A model generated the notes under the pieces. It made no database searches. It worked only from the letters and a program-made list of their open reading frames with translations, and was not told where the DNA came from. DNA of 64,000 nucleotides, taken from NCBI RefSeq assembly GCF_000495795.1, contig NZ_AWGD01000041.1:1-64000 (forward strand), written 5' to 3'. Made by a program: the position numbers and the translations under genes. The stretch comes from Asticcacaulis sp. AC460 (GTDB lineage Bacteria > Pseudomonadota > Alphaproteobacteria > Caulobacterales > Caulobacteraceae). Below are positions 46,687 through 55,511 of this stretch, in pieces (position 1 is the stretch's first letter; the number at the start of each line of letters is the position of its first letter).

Positions 46687-46855
46687 TTCGAACAGGATTG
46701 CGGGAGGGTCATGACGATATCTCTGGGCAAAGAAACATGGTTTCCACCAGGAAAGGTGAAAATCATGGCCGAGATAGGGCACGCTTACCAATTACAGGAC
46801 CCGGTCATAACATTGTTATGATTCGGGCCGCAAAATTCCCCGGAAATACTGTTAC

Positions 46856-47092
46856 TCAGGCCTTCTTACGCTTGGGCCCGCCACGTCCCTGGACAAAAGC
46901 CAGGGCGGACAGACGGCAGAAGGAGGCCAGCAGACTTTCTCCCCGTTTCGAATCGAGTTCCGCAATCAAGGCCGCGAGACTGATTCGACGTTCTTTGGCG
47001 ATGTTCTCCAGCACCACCCAGAACTCGGGTTCAAGGGCAACCGATGTGGCATGTCCAGCAAGGTTGACCGATCTTTTTTTAAGGCCAGGCAT
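46856..47092 (-). CDS. Ribbon-helix-helix domain protein
   Basis: 78 aa. 'KRSVNLAGHATSVALEPEFWVVLENIAKERRISLAALIAELDSKR' is a ribbon-helix-helix (RHH_4-type) DNA-binding domain occupying most of the protein; the C-terminus is basic ('GRGGPKRKKA'). In alphaproteobacteria this small protein usually sits beside a DUF4169 gene, as it does here. Target genes unknown. Confidence 0.82.
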   Translation of the reverse strand: MPGLKKRSVNLAGHATSVALEPEFWVVLENIAKERRISLAALIAELDSKRGESLLASFCRLSALAFVQGRGGPKRKKA

Positions 47093-47239
47093 TTATTTTT
47101 CCTCCGGATCGTTGGTGATCCGATTGTGCAGTTTGCGCCGGTTTTGGCCGTCTCTATACGCAACTGTAACCCGTGTACTTACGCATGTTTGTGGTAATAT
47201 TCGACCACATCCCCTCCTTGGTAGTTAATCTGGGGTTTT

Positions 47240-47452
47240 TTATTGTTCCTCGTCAACAGGTTTTTGATTTTCAACAGTTGTCGCAAGACGATGGCCGTCA
47301 ATCTGTGCCATTTGACGCTCACGTTCACGAAGCTCCGCGGCACGGGCTTTGGACGAAGTGCCGAAACGAACGCGGTTTTCTGCCGCCTGTTTCGTTTTGC
47401 TTTGTTTTAGCTTGGCTTTTCGCGCCTTATTGAGATTGATAATGTCTGTCAA
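47240..47452 (-). CDS. DUF4169 family small protein
   Basis: 70 aa, very charged and probably helical. The N-terminus 'MTDIINLNKARKAKLKQSKTKQAAENRVRFGTS' is the conserved start of DUF4169 proteins. Function unknown. Upstream neighbour, on the same strand, of the ribbon-helix-helix gene (147-bp gap). Confidence 0.78.
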   Translation of the reverse strand: MTDIINLNKARKAKLKQSKTKQAAENRVRFGTSSKARAAELRERERQMAQIDGHRLATTVENQKPVDEEQ

Positions 47453-47832
47453 TTCGACCTCCCGTCACACCGATTCCGGCACCTGGGGGAGCTTTGTCAC
47501 CGCGCCTCACGCCGCGGAGAAACAGCAGGCCTGTGCGCCGGCGTTTCAGATAACGCCTCGCAAATGCAAGTACATGCCCTGCCATTTCATGTTTCGACTG
47601 GGCCGCCCCGCCCGTGTCCAAGCAAAAAATGCCACAACGCCCGATAGGTCGCAGTGTTCAGGCAAGTATATACCTTAAATCACGCCTCGTCCACCATTGT
47701 GCGGTATTGTCACGCGAATGGGATTGTCCGGGGACCTGCGCTTTTCGGATATTTCGTAAATAAATGAAAATTAAGATGAAGCCGTTGAACAGGTCATTAT
47801 AATGCCGTCTCATCTGCAACGGATAACGTGAT
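47453..47832. other. 380-bp gene-free region between DUF4169 and yccF genes
   Basis: No convincing gene. The left part is GC-rich, with short open frames that look like chance; the right part (about 47650-47832) turns AT-rich and holds TATAAT at 47798-47803, a candidate -10 box 30 bp before the yccF start. The promoter of the leftward DUF4169 gene should also lie here. Confidence 0.45.
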
Positions 47833-48231
47833 ATGACCTTCTTGCTCAACATTCTCTGGCTGATTTTCGGCGGCTTTATTTCCGGCTGCCTGTGGCTTCT
47901 GGGCGGCGCGATTCTGGCGCTGACCGTGGTCGGCCTGCCCTGGACCATGGCGGCATGGCGAATCGCCGGGTTCGTATTCTGGCCTTTCGGACGGGAAATC
48001 GTCGACCGCGAGACCTATGACGGCGAGAAGGACCTGGGGGGCGGCTGCGTTGGCGTAGTACTCAACATCATCTGGTTCGTTTTCGCCGGTTGGTACATTG
48101 CGCTGAGCCACATTCTGGCGGCCGTCGCCGAGGCCGTGACCATCATCGGCATTCCCTTCGCCTTCAAGGACGTCCAATTGGCCGCCCTGGCCCTGGCCCC
48201 CATCGGCAAGAAGATCGTCGATAAGCCGTAA
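47833..48231 (+). CDS. YccF domain inner-membrane protein
   Basis: 132 aa with two copies of the YccF-type membrane unit: 'LLNILWLIFGGFISGCLWLLGGAILALTVVGLPWTMAAWRIAGFVFWPFG' and 'VLNIIWFVFAGWYIALSHILAAVAEAVTIIGIPFAFKDVQLAALALAPIG'. The 'N-x-x-W' and 'G-x-P' signatures recur in each. Function unknown. Confidence 0.88.
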   Translation: MTFLLNILWLIFGGFISGCLWLLGGAILALTVVGLPWTMAAWRIAGFVFWPFGREIVDRETYDGEKDLGGGCVGVVLNIIWFVFAGWYIALSHILAAVAEAVTIIGIPFAFKDVQLAALALAPIGKKIVDKP

Positions 48232-48323
48232 GATCGCGGCGCCCGACCTCTAAAGATGACTCCCTTTTAATTTGATTTCGCGGCGCCCAAGGGCCATTTT
48301 ACGAACAAGTTCCGGAGTAAGCC

Positions 48324-49364
48324 ATGCGTAAATACCTGATCCCCTTTGCCGCCAGCGCCGTCGCCATTGCCGTGGCCACGGGCGCCGCCGCCCAGATGCG
48401 CCTCATTTCCGATGGCCCGCAGATCGAGCTGCGCGACCTGGCGGCACGGGTCGTCGTCACGCCAGAGGATCGCAGCGACATCGACATCAAGGTGCGCTAC
48501 GGCAAGGCGAAGGTGCCCGCTCTGATGGTCTCCCAGCGCGGCAATGTTACCGTGCTGAACGGTCATCTGTCGGGCGGCCGCGGTCTGGCGCATATCGAGT
48601 TCGACGAAGAAGACCTGGCCCGCGGTCAGGTGGTGATCGCCGGCATGGGCAAGGTCAAGATCGACGACCTGCCGCTGGTCTTCGTGCGCGTCCCCAACAA
48701 TGCCGTCGTCAAGGACGCCGCCCTGACGGTCGGTCACGTCAAGCCCAGCCTTAGCCTGGATATGATCATGAGCGGCGGCGGCCAGTGGACGGTTGAACCG
48801 GTCGCCGGTCCGCTCAACATCATCAACAGCGGTTCGGGCGATATCAGCCTGTCGACCGCCGGTGACGCCATCATCGACAACACCGGCTCGGGCGATATCG
48901 ACGTTCAGTCGGTACGCAGGCTGAAGCTGACCCAGACCGGGTCGGGCGGCTTCTCCGCCCAGAATAGTCTCGATGTCGAGATCTTCAACCAGGGTTCGGG
49001 CGATGTCCAGGTGATGAGCGCGCGCTCGGTCAAGGCCAAGATGAACGGTTCCGGCGATCTGAGCCTGGGCAATGTCATGAACGGCCTGACCCTGGTCAAT
49101 ACCGGCTCGAGCGACGTGTCGGTGCAAAAGATCGCGGGCCCCGTCTCGCTCAGCCTGGCCGGATCGGGCGACGTCGATATTGCCGGCGGCCACATTCCGG
49201 GCTTCGTCATGAGGGGCTCCGGCTCGGGCGACGTCGCGTTCGGCGGCATTGCCGGCACGGTAAATATCGACGCCAACGGCCCTGGCGACATCAGCATCAT
49301 GAAGGCTACTGGCCCGGTGATTACCAAGGTGAATGGCTCCGGCGAAATGTACATTGGTCAATAG
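48324..49364 (+). CDS. Exported DUF2807 (GIN domain) beta-solenoid-like protein
   Basis: 346 aa. Signal peptide ('IPFAASAVAIAVATGAAAQ'). From about residue 165 there are about ten short repeats, each ending in a Gly-Ser-Gly-Asp-like turn ('NSGSGDISL', 'NTGSGDIDV', 'NQGSGDVQV', 'LAGSGDVDI', 'GSGSGDVAF', 'NGPGDISI'), typical of the DUF2807 auto-transporter adhesin head fold. Probably periplasmic or surface-exposed; partner unknown. Confidence 0.85.
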   Translation: MRKYLIPFAASAVAIAVATGAAAQMRLISDGPQIELRDLAARVVVTPEDRSDIDIKVRYGKAKVPALMVSQRGNVTVLNGHLSGGRGLAHIEFDEEDLARGQVVIAGMGKVKIDDLPLVFVRVPNNAVVKDAALTVGHVKPSLSLDMIMSGGGQWTVEPVAGPLNIINSGSGDISLSTAGDAIIDNTGSGDIDVQSVRRLKLTQTGSGGFSAQNSLDVEIFNQGSGDVQVMSARSVKAKMNGSGDLSLGNVMNGLTLVNTGSSDVSVQKIAGPVSLSLAGSGDVDIAGGHIPGFVMRGSGSGDVAFGGIAGTVNIDANGPGDISIMKATGPVITKVNGSGEMYIGQ

Positions 49365-49451
49365 GAAACGGTGCCGTTTGCCGTTGGCAAATGGTTAACG
49401 GCAGTGTAGTCTTCCTTCGGTTGCCGCGGAAGCGGCTGGAAGGGGGCTTTC

Positions 49452-50279
49452 ATGGATCAGGTGATTTCCGTATTCAACGCCATAGGCGGCGGCATCGGCA
49501 GCGTTTGGGTTGCCCTCGGCGCCCTGGCGGTGCCTGTTCTGGTCCTGCTGATCGTCATCGTCTTCATGGGTCTGAAGATCAACCAGGAATGGGAACGTGG
49601 CGTCGTCTACTTCCTGGGCCGGTACGCCTCGACCCGCGGGCCGGGCCTGTACTGGATCATCCCGTTCATCGAATATGTCAAAAGGGTCGACGTCCGCATC
49701 CTAACCGTCAAGCTGGAGACGCAGGAAACCCTTAGCCGCGACGGCGTGGCCGTGCGGGTCAATGCCGTGGTGTGGTACAAGGTCATTGACCCGGCCAAGG
49801 CGCTGAACGCTGTGTTCGATCCCTACATGGCGGTGTTGCAGGCATCGGAAACGGCTTTGCGCGACACGATCGGCCAGCATGGTCTGGACGAGTTGCTGAA
49901 ACACCGTGAAATGGTCAATGCCAAGCTGATGGATATGCTGGAACGTTCGGCATCCAAGTGGGGCGTCGACATCGACACCGTCGAAATGCGCGACCTGGAC
50001 ATCCCTGAGCAGATGCAGCGCGCCCTCGCCCGCGAAGCCGAGGCCACCCGCGAGGCCAAGGCCCGCCTGATCAAGGCCCAGGGCGAGGCGGCAGCATCGG
50101 AAACCCTGGTGGCGGCAGCCAAGATGATCCAGAGCGCGCCGGCGGCCCTGGAACTGCGCCGGTTGCAAACATTGAGCGAAATCGGCACCGAACAGAATAC
50201 GACGATCGTCCTGGCTCTTCCGATGGAAATGACTCAGGCGGCGAGCGGCCTGATCGATATGGTCAAGAACAAGACCTAA
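49452..50279 (+). CDS. Slipin (stomatin-like, SPFH/band 7) membrane protein
   Basis: 275 aa. One N-terminal membrane segment ('LGALAVPVLVLLIVIVFMGL', about 20-40) followed by the SPFH domain ('QEWERGVVYFLGRYASTRGPGLYWIIPFIEYVKRVDVR', 'TVKLETQETLSRDGVAVRVNAVVWYKV') and a coiled C-terminal helix rich in Ala/Glu/Lys ('REAEATREAKARLIKAQGEAAASE'). Such proteins assemble in membrane microdomains and modulate proteases or channels. No NfeD partner gene is adjacent. Confidence 0.92.
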   Translation: MDQVISVFNAIGGGIGSVWVALGALAVPVLVLLIVIVFMGLKINQEWERGVVYFLGRYASTRGPGLYWIIPFIEYVKRVDVRILTVKLETQETLSRDGVAVRVNAVVWYKVIDPAKALNAVFDPYMAVLQASETALRDTIGQHGLDELLKHREMVNAKLMDMLERSASKWGVDIDTVEMRDLDIPEQMQRALAREAEATREAKARLIKAQGEAAASETLVAAAKMIQSAPAALELRRLQTLSEIGTEQNTTIVLALPMEMTQAASGLIDMVKNKT

Positions 50280-50320
50280 GAGCGATCGAGTCCAAGCCGT
50301 AGGGCCTAACACAGTCTGAC

Positions 50321-50923
50321 TTAGGGCTCGTAATCCGCAGGCAAATGCGGATAGTTCAACAGTAGCCGCCGCCGCGCGTCATCCAGAATTTGGCGCGCAG
50401 TTTCAGATTTGCCTTTGGCTCGCCAGCGCGCGATCTCTTCGGCAATCTCGATCTCCCCACGCTCCAAGGCAAAGGCAGCGGCATCCATCTCCTTCATGGA
50501 CGGCCCATTGTACTGGACGAGTGGGTCAATGCCCCGTTCCAGCAGCAACCTGGCTATCGGTAAGCTCCGACCAACGATAGCGGAGAAAAGTGGATTACGC
50601 ACAGGGTCAGACGTGTCAAGCCGACAGTCGTTATTAAGCAGTAGTCGAACGATCTCTTCATGCCCCCCCAAGCAAGCGTCGCAAATCGCCCCACGCCCTT
50701 CACGTTTGTCGCCGACATTCGCATCGACTCCAAGCGTAAGGAGATGTTGAGCAGCCTCAATGTCTCCCTCAAAAGCAGCGTAATGCAACCAAGTCCCGCC
50801 GGCAAAAGGCGTGTAGGCCGTAATTTGCTCCGGTTCGGCCTTCAATAAATGCCGAAACGCGGAAATGTCTCGGCTTCTGATCGAGGCGGAAATCTTAGGA
50901 TTGAATTGAACTTGCTGTGTCAT
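50321..50923 (-). CDS. Ankyrin repeat protein
   Basis: 200 aa, cytoplasmic. About four ankyrin repeats: 'GGTWLHYAAFEGDIEAAQHLLTLGVDANVGDKREGRGAICDACLGGHEEIVRLLLNNDCRLD', 'NPLFSAIVGRSLPIARLLLERGIDPLV' and a degenerate final one. Protein-protein interaction role inferred. It ends in a helical region ('GKSETARQILDDARRRLLLNYP'). 17 bp downstream of uvrC on the same strand, so possibly co-transcribed. Confidence 0.85.
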   Translation of the reverse strand: MTQQVQFNPKISASIRSRDISAFRHLLKAEPEQITAYTPFAGGTWLHYAAFEGDIEAAQHLLTLGVDANVGDKREGRGAICDACLGGHEEIVRLLLNNDCRLDTSDPVRNPLFSAIVGRSLPIARLLLERGIDPLVQYNGPSMKEMDAAAFALERGEIEIAEEIARWRAKGKSETARQILDDARRRLLLNYPHLPADYEP

Positions 50924-50940
50924 GCTTCCCCTTGTAATCT

Positions 50941-52842
50941 TTACCCTTCACCATGGAAGAAGTCGTAGATCTTCTGGGCCAGGGCCGCGGAAATGCCTTC
51001 GACTTTTTGCAACTCCTCGACCCGTGCACTCGCGACTTCGCGGCCTGAACCGAACGCTGCCAGAAGCGCCCGTTTGCGCCGCGCGCCAATGCCGCCGATA
51101 TCGTCCAGCGGGTTCTGCGAAATCGCCTTGTCGCGCTTCTGCCGGTTGGCGCCGATAGCATAGCGGTGCGCTTCGTCGCGCAGGCGCTGCAGATAGTACA
51201 GAACCGGCGACTTCGGCTCCATCATGAACGGCAGCCGCCCTGGCATGAAGAACCGCTCCAAGCCGGCATCGCGATCCGGCCCCTTGGCGACACCAATAAT
51301 GGGAATGCCCTCCATGCCCAGTTCGGCCATCACCGCCAGCACGGCATCCAGTTGCCCCTGGCCACCGTCAACCAGAACCAAGTCCGGCTTGCCGAACGCC
51401 TTCTCGCCCTCCGGCACGTCCTTTTCCTTGATCAGCCGCATAAAGCGGCGGCGGAAGACTTCGGCCATCATGGCGTAGTCGTCGCCCGGCTTGGTATCCA
51501 GATCGCGGATGGTGAACTTGCGGTACTGGCCCTTCAGGAAGCCTTCCGGTCCAGCCACCACCATACCGCCGACAGCATGGGTGCCGCCCAGGTGCGAGTT
51601 GTCATAGACCTCGATGCGGATCGGCGGCGCCTCCAGCCCGAAAGCCTCCGCCACGCCCTGGAGCAGTTTGGACTGGGCCGAATGTTCGGCCAGTCGCCGG
51701 CCCAGGGCCGCCTTAGCGTTATTGAGGGCGTGCTGGACGATCTCGCACTTGCCCCCACGCATGGGCCGGGTGATCTGGACCTTGCGGCCGGCCTTCAGGC
51801 TCAGCGCCTCCATCATCAGGTCGGGCTCGTTCAGGTCGTGGGACACCAGGATCAGTTTCGGCACCTGGCGGTCCTGGTAGAACTGACCCAGGAAGGCGTC
51901 GAGAATGGCGCCTTCGCTATCCTCACTGTCGACACGCGGGAAATAGGCGCGGTCGCCCCAGTTCTGGCCGGCGCGGTAGAAAACGACTTGGACGCAGGCG
52001 CCGCCACCTTCGGCAAACACCGAAAAGACGTCGGCCTCCTCCTCGTTCAGATCCACCGAGGTCGACATGGCGACGTGGTTCAGCGCCCGCACCCGGTCGC
52101 GCAGATGGGCAGCACGTTCGAAGTCCATGTCGTCGGAGGCCTGCATCATCTCGGCGCTCATGCGCTCGATGACCTTGCGACTCTTGCCCCTAAGAAAGTC
52201 GTGGGCCTGGCCGACCAGACCGTTATAGTCCTCCAGCGAGACCACACCGGTGCAGGGGGCGCTGCAGCGTTTGATCTGGTGCAGCATGCACGGTCGCGTG
52301 CGCGAGGCATAGACATTGTCGGTGCAGGTGCGCAGCAGGAAGGCCTTCTGCAGGGTATCCAGCGTGTTGTTGACCGCGAAGGTCGAGGCGAACGGGCCGA
52401 AATACTCGCCCGGAATCGAATGAGCGCCGCGGTGCTTGGTGATCTGGGGCGCTTCGTGGTCCTTGCGCACCAGGATTTCGGCAAACATCTTGTCGTCGCG
52501 CAGCAGCACATTGTAGCGCGGCTTCAACGCCTTGATCAGCCGTGCTTCCAGCAGCAGCGCCTCGCCTTCCGTGTCTGTGCGGATCAGCACCATTTCGCGG
52601 GTCAGGGCGACCATGCGGGCGATGCGCTGGGTATGGAAACGGCCCTGCGCATATTGCAGCACGCGCTTCTTCAGCGACTTAGCCTTGCCAACATAGAGGA
52701 CCTCGCCGTCGTCGCCCAGCATGCGGTAGACACCCGGCTTGTCGGGCGCCAGGGCCGCCTCACGACGGATCAGTTCCGCACCCTTGAGCGGTTCCTCCGG
52801 CGCTGGGCTGTCCGGTGTCGCAATGATGATCTCTTCGGTCAT
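50941..52842 (-). CDS. uvrC: Excinuclease ABC subunit UvrC
   Basis: 633 aa. Makes both incisions in nucleotide excision repair. N-terminal GIY-YIG nuclease ('KPGVYRMLGDDGEVLYVGKAKSLKKRVLQYA'), 'RPCMLHQIKRCSAPCTG', UVR helices ('MMQASDDMDFERAAHLRDRVRAL'), RNase H-like C-terminal nuclease ('IEVYDNSHLGGTHAVGGMVV', 'PDLVLVDGGQGQLDA') and tandem helix-hairpin-helix ('LDDIGGIGARRKRALLAAFGS', 'LQKVEGISAALAQKIYDFF'). ATG at 52842 preferred over a TTG eight codons upstream. Confidence 0.95.
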   Translation of the reverse strand: MTEEIIIATPDSPAPEEPLKGAELIRREAALAPDKPGVYRMLGDDGEVLYVGKAKSLKKRVLQYAQGRFHTQRIARMVALTREMVLIRTDTEGEALLLEARLIKALKPRYNVLLRDDKMFAEILVRKDHEAPQITKHRGAHSIPGEYFGPFASTFAVNNTLDTLQKAFLLRTCTDNVYASRTRPCMLHQIKRCSAPCTGVVSLEDYNGLVGQAHDFLRGKSRKVIERMSAEMMQASDDMDFERAAHLRDRVRALNHVAMSTSVDLNEEEADVFSVFAEGGGACVQVVFYRAGQNWGDRAYFPRVDSEDSEGAILDAFLGQFYQDRQVPKLILVSHDLNEPDLMMEALSLKAGRKVQITRPMRGGKCEIVQHALNNAKAALGRRLAEHSAQSKLLQGVAEAFGLEAPPIRIEVYDNSHLGGTHAVGGMVVAGPEGFLKGQYRKFTIRDLDTKPGDDYAMMAEVFRRRFMRLIKEKDVPEGEKAFGKPDLVLVDGGQGQLDAVLAVMAELGMEGIPIIGVAKGPDRDAGLERFFMPGRLPFMMEPKSPVLYYLQRLRDEAHRYAIGANRQKRDKAISQNPLDDIGGIGARRKRALLAAFGSGREVASARVEELQKVEGISAALAQKIYDFFHGEG

Positions 52843-52981
52843 TTTACGTTTCTTGGCACGACTCAAACACTACCCTGTCCGCTGTCATTACGCGACAGCG
52901 GCGCGGAGACTGTAACAATTTCTGTTCACGGCGGCGTGATATTGCACTTGCGAAAATCGCTGTTTTTAGTATCCACGCTAT

Positions 52982-54169
52982 ATGCGTTTTGTATCGTCCG
53001 TTTTCCAGAGTCTGAGGCAAGCTTCGGGGTCTTTGACCGCGGCACTGACCGCCGCGGCGCCGGGATCGTCCCCGGCCGAGATCCGTTCGCTCACCGGCCT
53101 GCGCGGGCTGGCGGCATTGTACGTCGTGATCTTCCACGCCAACGGTTTCTGGAAGTTTCCTGATCCGGTGCGGCCGTTCATTCATCACGGCTATATGGCG
53201 GTCGATCTGTTCTTCATCCTCAGCGGCTTCGTCATGGCCATGACCTATGCCCACCTGTTCGAAGACGGCTTCTGCTTCAAAAAATTCAAGCACTTCCTGG
53301 TGCTGCGTTTGGTCCGTATCTATCCGCTGTTCGCGCTAATGACGGTGCTGACGGCGATCCTGATCGTCACCGTGCTGGCGCCGACCTACCGTTTCGAAGA
53401 CCTGCCCCAGGCTCTCCTCCCCAACTTCACCCTGACCCAGGTGTGGGGCCTCTCCAATTCGATCGTGCCTCAGTCATGGTCGATTTCGGCCGAATGGGCT
53501 GCCTATCTGCTCTTCCCGCCAGGTTTGTGGCTGGCGCTGAAAGTATCACGTCGCTGGACCCTGCTGGGCCTGGCCGGCAGCTTTGCCGTGCTGGCTGTTA
53601 TCGCCTATGGCCCCCACTGGATCGCCGAAACGCCCCTGCGCGGCCGTCACGGTCCGCTGGATATCGTAAGTTCCTACGCCCTGGGGACGACCCTGCGCTG
53701 CCTGGCCTCCTTCTACATCGGCCTGGTCGCCTGGCGGTTCAAAGACCTGATCCCGGCGCGCGCCGCCGGTGTCCTGTTCCTTCTGTCGCTGTTGCTGCTG
53801 TCGATGCGGGGCTCGGACCTGATCCTGGTCGGCGTTTTCGGCGTGCTGATCATGGCGCTGAGCCACGACACGGGCTGGGTGGCGCGGCTGATGCAGGTGC
53901 GCTGGATCTACTGGCTGGGCGGCATTTCCTACGCCCTGTACCTGATCCATGACATCGTCCAGAAGATCATCTTCCAATCCTTTCCGGGCTGGGGCCTCAT
54001 TGGCGCCCTGCCGAAATGGGGCTGGGTGATCGTGTCGGTGTCGGTGTCGATAGCCCTGGCGGCACTGAGCCACTACCAGTTCGAAAAGCCGTCGCGTAGG
54101 TGGTTCCGGGCGTTTATCAAGAACCCGCCAGTGTCGAAGCCGCGCGAAGTCCTGGCCCCGGCGGAATAA
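52982..54169 (+). CDS. Membrane acyltransferase (acyltransferase-3/OafA type)
   Basis: 395 aa, about ten membrane segments. Family signatures: 'RSLTGLRGLAALYVVIFHAN' with the conserved His, 'YMAVDLFFILSGFVMAMTY', 'LRLVRIYPLFALMTVL', 'SWSISAEWAAYLLFP' and 'WIYWLGGISYALYLIHDIVQ'. Such enzymes O-acylate surface polysaccharides, lipids or small molecules; the acceptor cannot be told. Single gene, convergent with the MFS gene (2-bp gap). Confidence 0.88.
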   Translation: MRFVSSVFQSLRQASGSLTAALTAAAPGSSPAEIRSLTGLRGLAALYVVIFHANGFWKFPDPVRPFIHHGYMAVDLFFILSGFVMAMTYAHLFEDGFCFKKFKHFLVLRLVRIYPLFALMTVLTAILIVTVLAPTYRFEDLPQALLPNFTLTQVWGLSNSIVPQSWSISAEWAAYLLFPPGLWLALKVSRRWTLLGLAGSFAVLAVIAYGPHWIAETPLRGRHGPLDIVSSYALGTTLRCLASFYIGLVAWRFKDLIPARAAGVLFLLSLLLLSMRGSDLILVGVFGVLIMALSHDTGWVARLMQVRWIYWLGGISYALYLIHDIVQKIIFQSFPGWGLIGALPKWGWVIVSVSVSIALAALSHYQFEKPSRRWFRAFIKNPPVSKPREVLAPAE

Positions 54170-54171
54170 TT

Positions 54172-55449
54172 CTACTCCAGCTTATCGGCCTTATAAAGAG
54201 TCGGGAACAGCTTGATCCAGGCGCCTGTCACGATCAATGAACCGATGCCGCCGAACAAGGCCGCACCTATGGGGCCCAGGATGCGCGCCGCCACACCGCT
54301 TTCGAACTCGCCCAGTTCGTTCGACGCTCCTATGAACAGGTAGGAGACCGACGCCACCCGGCCGCGCATGTGGTCGGGCGTCACGATCTGCACCAACGTC
54401 CCCCGGACATAGACGCTGATCATATCCGCCGCGCCTAGCACGATCATGGCAAAGATCGACAGCCAGACATTGGTCGACAGGCCGAACACGATGGTCGCTA
54501 CGCCGAAGATTGCCACGCCGCCGTACATCCACGGCCCCGCATGGCGGCGCAGCGGCTTGAACGACAGATAAAAAGACATGATCAGCGCGCCGATCGCCGG
54601 TGAGGCCCGCAGCAGGCCGAAAGCGATCGCCGCCGGTAGCAGGGTATCGGCCACGATGACATCGCGGATAAACACCGGCATCAGCGCCGTCGCCCCGCCC
54701 AGCAAGACCGCGAAGAGATCCAGCGAAATGGCGCCCAGAATGACCTTGTTGGTCCAGATATAGGTCCAGCCTTCCTTGATCATCTGGGTCTTGGAGGTGG
54801 TGGTCGGTTCCGGCGCGGTCTTCGTCTTGATGGTGAAGACAAGGATTGACGCCATCGTCAGCAGGACGGCGCAAAAACCAAAGGCGAAGTGCGTCGAAAA
54901 ACCGATCAGTACTCCGCCCAGGGCTGGGCCGACGATAAGGCCGGTCTGAAACGCCATAGAGTTGACGGCGATCGCCTTGGGCAGGACGAATTTAGGCACC
55001 AGCATCGGCCCGATGGCCGAGCTGGCCGGGGCGCTGAAGGCGCGCAGGGCGCCTAGGACGGCGCTCAGGGCAAAGAAGCCCCAAAAGGGTGCCGCCGGCA
55101 GGAAGGAATAGGCCAGAAACGCCAGCGAAAGCAGCAGTTGCCCTAGCAGCACCAGGGTGATGATCTTTTTGCGGTCGTAGCGGTCAGCAATGATCCCGGC
55201 CGGGACCGTAAAGGCGAACAGGGTGATGAATTGGGCAAGGCCGATCAGACCAAGATATAGTGCCGATTCCAGCATGTCCGAGGTCTGCCGCGCGATGTCG
55301 TAGACCTGCCAGCCTATGGCCGCGCTCTGGGCCGAGGTCCCCAGCACACCGCACAGACGCGACAGCCAGAAGGCGCGAAAATCGGGGATCTGGAGCGGAT
55401 GGCGCTGGTCCTGATCGGCATCAGGGATGGGCGGCGTATCGGTCGTCAC
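54172..55449 (-). CDS. MFS exporter, DHA3/EntS-like
   Basis: 425 aa from a GTG at 55449 (a GTG at 55485 is also possible; the inner one has AAAGG eight bases upstream). About 12 membrane segments with 'LQIPDFRAFWLSRLCGVLGTSAQSAAIGWQVYDI', 'VPAGIIADRYDRKKII' (loop 2-3 motif) and 'AVNSMAFQTGLIVGPALGGVLIGFS', as in the enterobactin exporter EntS group. Proton-driven efflux inferred; substrate unknown. Divergent from dapE with about 60 bp between. Confidence 0.85.
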   Translation of the reverse strand: MTTDTPPIPDADQDQRHPLQIPDFRAFWLSRLCGVLGTSAQSAAIGWQVYDIARQTSDMLESALYLGLIGLAQFITLFAFTVPAGIIADRYDRKKIITLVLLGQLLLSLAFLAYSFLPAAPFWGFFALSAVLGALRAFSAPASSAIGPMLVPKFVLPKAIAVNSMAFQTGLIVGPALGGVLIGFSTHFAFGFCAVLLTMASILVFTIKTKTAPEPTTTSKTQMIKEGWTYIWTNKVILGAISLDLFAVLLGGATALMPVFIRDVIVADTLLPAAIAFGLLRASPAIGALIMSFYLSFKPLRRHAGPWMYGGVAIFGVATIVFGLSTNVWLSIFAMIVLGAADMISVYVRGTLVQIVTPDHMRGRVASVSYLFIGASNELGEFESGVAARILGPIGAALFGGIGSLIVTGAWIKLFPTLYKADKLE

Positions 55450-55511
55450 GGCAACAGCCTTTGCACACAAATGAGTTGCGGGCACCCTATTTGAGTCTTA
55501 CATCCACCGCC

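Noticed and set aside
46638-47228. A 196-codon plus-strand frame across the repeat and the ribbon-helix-helix gene
   Set aside because: Composed of repeat sequence and the antisense of the ribbon-helix-helix gene; no motif or signal.
47427-47621. A 64-codon frame on the minus strand upstream of the DUF4169 gene
   Set aside because: It overlaps the DUF4169 start, has no recognisable sequence and no ribosome site; left as non-coding.
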